DNA from: Croceivirga sp.
GTDB taxonomy: Bacteria > Bacteroidota > Bacteroidia > Flavobacteriales > Flavobacteriaceae
Length of the DNA stretch: 64,000 bases
Assembly (NCBI GenBank): GCA_028284285.1
Contig: JANQSA010000048.1
Location: 1-64,000, forward strand
Reading direction: 5' to 3'
Under the pieces are notes generated by a model that was given only the letters and a program-made list of their open reading frames with translations, was not told the origin of the DNA and did no database searches. Shown one piece after another: positions 60,580-64,000 of the stretch (position 1 is its first letter; each line of letters begins with the position of its first letter). Both the position numbers and the translations under genes were made by a program.

Positions 60580-60797
60580 ATTTTGGATATTCAACATAGT
60601 TGAAATCGATACAGACTAATCGTATCACGTTTCTTTTTAATCCAAAAAAGCGTAAACCGCCTTACCGAACAAAAACGCCTGACATATCCGAAAAACAAAA
60701 CACCCCATGAAAACTTCACCAGGGTGCTTTGATCAAATAAACACTATCACTTAAAAGCCGTTTGGTCCATAAAGACCAGCCGTTTTTTTCTAACGGG

Positions 60798-63275
60798 TCA
60801 CGAGCCACACATTATACAATCATCATCAGCCTCTCCTTCCTTGGCACGAGCAATCAATGCTGCCATTTCTGTTTCGGTCATGGGTTGGATGTCCACTTCC
60901 TGTTGACTTACCGGAATGGTTTCCACTTTTAAGCCTTCGCTGGTTTTGGGAGTTGCTGCGGCTACTTCTGCCTCAGCTGCTACCCCTACGGGCACTTCTT
61001 TTTTCTTTGTATTGTCCAGCGTAAATTTAATGGCATCTACCGCCGCCTTTGTTCTGAGATAATACATCCCCGTTTTTAAGCCGCTTTTCCAGGCATAAAA
61101 ATGCATTGATGTCAATTTAGCATAATTGGCATTCTCCATAAACAAGTTCAACGATTGGCTCTGGTCTATAAAGTATCCCCGCTGTCTACTCATATCTATG
61201 ATGTCTTTCATGCTCAATTCCCAAACCGTTTTATACAGCTCACGAATCTCCTGTGGAATACTCTCTATATGTTGTATAGAACCATTGGCTCGCATTAATT
61301 CCTGTTTTAAGTTCTCATTCCATAGCCCCAGACTTACCAAGTCTTCTAACAGATGCTTATTCACCACAATAAATTCCCCGGACAACACCCTACGGGTATA
61401 AATATTGGAGGTATAAGGTTCAAAACATTCATTATTGCCCAGTATCTGGGAGGTAGATGCGGTAGGCATGGGCGCTACCAACAATGAATTGCGTAGTCCA
61501 TGCTTTTGCACATCCTTACGGAGCTTACCCCAATTCCATCTTCCCGATAACTCTTCGTCTTTAACTCCCCAGAGGTTGTGTTGGAATTCCCCGTTAGCCA
61601 TAGGGGAACCTTCAAAAGAGGAATAAGAACCATCTACCTTGGCTTCCTCCATGGAAGCGGTAACCGCTGCAAAGTAAAGGGTCTCAAATATCTCCTGGTT
61701 TAATTGTTTGGCCTCATCACTGGTAAAGGGCAGCCGTAGCATAATAAAGGTGTCTGCTAAACCTTGCACCCCTAAACCGATTGGCCTGTGGCGCATATTG
61801 GAATTTTTAGCCTCAGGGACCGGATAATAATTCCGATCTATTACCCGATTCAGGTTTTTGGTAACCCTTTTGGTTACCTTGAACAACTCCTTATGGTCAA
61901 ATTCCCCATTTTTCACAAACATAGGTAGTGCAATAGAGGCTAAATTACATACTGCCACTTCCTCCGGTGAGGTATATTCCAAAATTTCCGTACAGAGATT
62001 GGAAGACCTAATGGTACCCAGATTTTTCTGGTTGCTTTTCCGGTTAGCCGCATCTTTATACAACATATAAGGTGTTCCGGTCTCGATTTGGGATTCCAAG
62101 ATTTTCTCCCACAATTCCCGCGCTTTAATTGTTTTGCGGCCTTTGCCTGCTTCCTCGTACTTTGAATACAAGGCTTCAAACTCCTCACTGTGGCATGAGA
62201 ACAAACCCGGGCATTCGTTAGGGCACATCAGTGTCCATTCCCCGTCAGCTTCAACACGTTTCATAAAAAGATCTGGGATCCACATCGCATAAAACAAATC
62301 CCTCGCCCGCATTTCTTCTTTTCCATGGTTCTTCTTTAAATCCAGGAACTCAAAGATGTCTGCATGCCAGGGTTCCACGTAAATTGCAAAACTCCCTTTT
62401 CGTTTTCCCCCGCCTTGATCTACATATCTGGCCGTATCATTGAACACCCGCAGCATAGGAACAATTCCATTGGAGGTACCATTTGTTCCCGCAATATATG
62501 ATCCCGTGGCCCTAATGTTGTGAATAGAAAGTCCGATGCCTCCCGCAGATTGTGAGATCTTTGCAGTTTGTTTCAGGGTATCATAAATCCCATCAATACT
62601 GTCTTCCTTCATCGCCAATAAAAAACAAGAGGACATTTGGGGTTTGGGCGTCCCGGAGTTAAAGAGTGTTGGCGTGGCGTGGGTAAAGTATTTTTTAGAC
62701 ATTAATTCGTAGGTCTCTACAGCCGATTCCAGGTCTTCCTGGTGTATTCCTACGGCAACACGCATTAACATATGTTGAGGACGTTCTGCTATCTTCCCAT
62801 TTATTTTTAGGAGGTAGGAACGTTCCAAGGTTTTAAATCCAAAATAATCGTAGCCAAAATCCCGATTGTAAATGATCGTGGAATCCAGGCGTTCAGCGTT
62901 TTCAGAGATCACCTTATACACCTCGGAAGAAAGCATTGGTGCTTTTTTGCCTGTTCTCGGGTTTACGTATTCATACAGATCCTTCATGGTTTCAGAGAAG
63001 GATTTTTTAGTGTTTTTATGTAGGTTGGAGACAGAGATACGTGCGGCCAGTTTTGCGTAATCCGGATGCATAGTGGTCATGGTTGCTGCTATTTCAGCGG
63101 CAAGATTGTCTAATTCTGAGGTGGTTACCCCGTCATAAAGCCCTTCAATAACCCTCATGGCTACTTTTACCGGATCGACCAAATCGTTGAGGCCGTAACA
63201 CAATTTTCGTACTCTGGCCGTGATTTTATCAAACATTACCGGCTCTTTTCTACCATCTCTCTTTACTACATACAT
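60798..63275 (-). CDS. nrdA: Class Ia ribonucleoside-diphosphate reductase large subunit
   Basis: [57 protein letters not shown]-terminal CIMCGS redox pair. Confidence 0.97.
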   Translation of the reverse strand: MYVVKRDGRKEPVMFDKITARVRKLCYGLNDLVDPVKVAMRVIEGLYDGVTTSELDNLAAEIAATMTTMHPDYAKLAARISVSNLHKNTKKSFSETMKDLYEYVNPRTGKKAPMLSSEVYKVISENAERLDSTIIYNRDFGYDYFGFKTLERSYLLKINGKIAERPQHMLMRVAVGIHQEDLESAVETYELMSKKYFTHATPTLFNSGTPKPQMSSCFLLAMKEDSIDGIYDTLKQTAKISQSAGGIGLSIHNIRATGSYIAGTNGTSNGIVPMLRVFNDTARYVDQGGGKRKGSFAIYVEPWHADIFEFLDLKKNHGKEEMRARDLFYAMWIPDLFMKRVEADGEWTLMCPNECPGLFSCHSEEFEALYSKYEEAGKGRKTIKARELWEKILESQIETGTPYMLYKDAANRKSNQKNLGTIRSSNLCTEILEYTSPEEVAVCNLASIALPMFVKNGEFDHKELFKVTKRVTKNLNRVIDRNYYPVPEAKNSNMRHRPIGLGVQGLADTFIMLRLPFTSDEAKQLNQEIFETLYFAAVTASMEEAKVDGSYSSFEGSPMANGEFQHNLWGVKDEELSGRWNWGKLRKDVQKHGLRNSLLVAPMPTASTSQILGNNECFEPYTSNIYTRRVLSGEFIVVNKHLLEDLVSLGLWNENLKQELMRANGSIQHIESIPQEIRELYKTVWELSMKDIIDMSRQRGYFIDQSQSLNLFMENANYAKLTSMHFYAWKSGLKTGMYYLRTKAAVDAIKFTLDNTKKKEVPVGVAAEAEVAAATPKTSEGLKVETIPVSQQEVDIQPMTETEMAALIARAKEGEADDDCIMCGS

Positions 63276-63364
63276 GATTTGAATAAGATTTTTGATTTAC
63301 GAGTTACGATTAGTCCAATCCTTTTCAATCTTGGTCCTTTCGTTTATCGCAATTTGTTATCACT

Positions 63365-63730
63365 TTATTTTCGCGCTTTTATTATTTTCTTTCTTATGGT
63401 ATTGATTGAGGCCACTGTGATTGACAGTAATTCGTTAGCCTCTGACAATAATCTCTTTATTTCTTGGTGCTCTTTAGTGGAAATAATTAAAAATATTTCC
63501 AAGAAATACATGCACTCATCCGCTTCCTCTTCGACAATTTTGAGCTTGTTCAAAAAATCAGCGTCAGATTTGGCTCTACAAGCTGCCCTGTAGTTTGCAC
63601 CGACAGAACCTGAACATCGTATTAGTTGCCTACAATAAGCATCATATTCCCTTGTTGTGGGAAACTTTGAACACAACTGCCAACAATCTATTGCAAACTT
63701 TTGAGTTCTTTTCTTTAGTTCTTCTCTCAA
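63365..63730 (-). CDS. Four helix bundle protein (S23 / 23S rRNA intervening-sequence protein family)
   Basis: FAIDCWQLCSKFPTTREYDAYCRQLIRCSGSVGANYRAACRAKSDADFLNKLKIVEEEADECMYFLEI signature. Confidence 0.92.
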   Translation of the reverse strand: MREELKKRTQKFAIDCWQLCSKFPTTREYDAYCRQLIRCSGSVGANYRAACRAKSDADFLNKLKIVEEEADECMYFLEIFLIISTKEHQEIKRLLSEANELLSITVASINTIRKKIIKARK

Positions 63731-63751
63731 AACTAAAAAACCTCACTTCTA

Positions 63752-63793
63752 AAATCAGAAATCGTAAATCAGAAATCGTAAATTAGAAATCGG
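63752..63793. repeat. Three tandem 14 bp repeats overlapping the nrdB stop codon
   Basis: AAATCAGAAATCGT (63752-63765), AAATCAGAAATCGT (63766-63779), AAATTAGAAATCGG (63780-63793). Confidence 0.9.
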
Positions 63794-64000
63794 CATCAAA
63801 GCTAATTTTTTGTGAGTCTTTATCTTTTTCCTTATTCAAAACACCGGCTTTCTGGTACTCCGAAACCCGTTTTTCAAAAAAGTTGGTTTTTCCTTGTAAG
63901 GAAATCATATCCATAAAATCAAAAGGATTGGTGGAATTGTACACTTTGCTACAACCTAATTCCACTAACAACCTATCGGTAACGAACTCAAGATATTGGG
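63783..64000 (-). CDS. nrdB: Ribonucleoside-diphosphate reductase small subunit, C-terminal part (runs off window)
   Basis: [49 protein letters not shown]-terminal NrdB pattern; adjacent to nrdA. Confidence 0.9.
   Translation of the reverse strand, partial: QYLEFVTDRLLVELGCSKVYNSTNPFDFMDMISLQGKTNFFEKRVSEYQKAGVLNKEKDKDSQKISFDADF

Noticed and set aside
60763-60779. TGGTC-cataaa-GACCA hairpin near the nrdA 3' end
   Set aside because: Short 5 bp stem; might contribute to nrdA termination but too weak to call with the other nearby candidate (CACCC...GGGTG at ~60703-60727).
63279-63593. 104 aa plus-strand ORF near nrdA start
   Set aside because: Largely antisense to the four-helix-bundle gene, which has a clear family signature on the minus strand.
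1-64000. CRISPR arrays, prophage, integrase/transposase, toxin-antitoxin or canonical defence genes
   Set aside because: None seen by reading the ORF translations and intergenic sequence. The YwqK-like MORN protein at 31687 is sometimes labelled antitoxin-like, but there is no toxin partner here.

Overview
This 64 kb window looks like chromosomal DNA from a marine-type Flavobacteriia (Bacteroidota): T9SS-sorted protein, TonB receptor, LytTR/histidine kinase pair, AT-rich intergenic DNA. I identify about 50 supported CDSs. They include a tandem pair of DUF6252-like lipoproteins; a T9SS-sorted lipase-like protein; a ZIP transporter/DtxR regulator/TonB receptor metal locus with palindromic operator candidates; lycopene cyclase and polyprenyl synthase; a TetR-TolC-MFP-RND efflux operon; aspS, tadA, dxs, dgt, nadD, gmk and a YicC gene; a PiT phosphate transporter; a roughly 11 kb keto-sugar type cluster (two GMC oxidoreductases, DUF1080, sugar isomerases, Gfo/Idh/MocA, gluconate dehydrogenase subunit 3-like); and nrdA plus the 3' end of nrdB with a four-helix-bundle (S23/IVP) gene between them. 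The non-coding signals most worth following up are: (i) a ~240 bp inverted-repeat-bounded element containing a REP-like hairpin (43193-43430); (ii) the S23/IVP gene between nrdA and nrdB with three 14 bp repeats running over the nrdB stop codon; (iii) a LytTR-type direct repeat with 12 bp spacing (32216-32245); (iv) DtxR/MntR-like palindromes (16253-16290); (v) a long hairpin with a U-tract in an ORF-free 0.8 kb gap (5056-5150). I saw no CRISPR array, rRNA, convincing tRNA, transposase or prophage. Family calls come from reading the translations and no database search was run.
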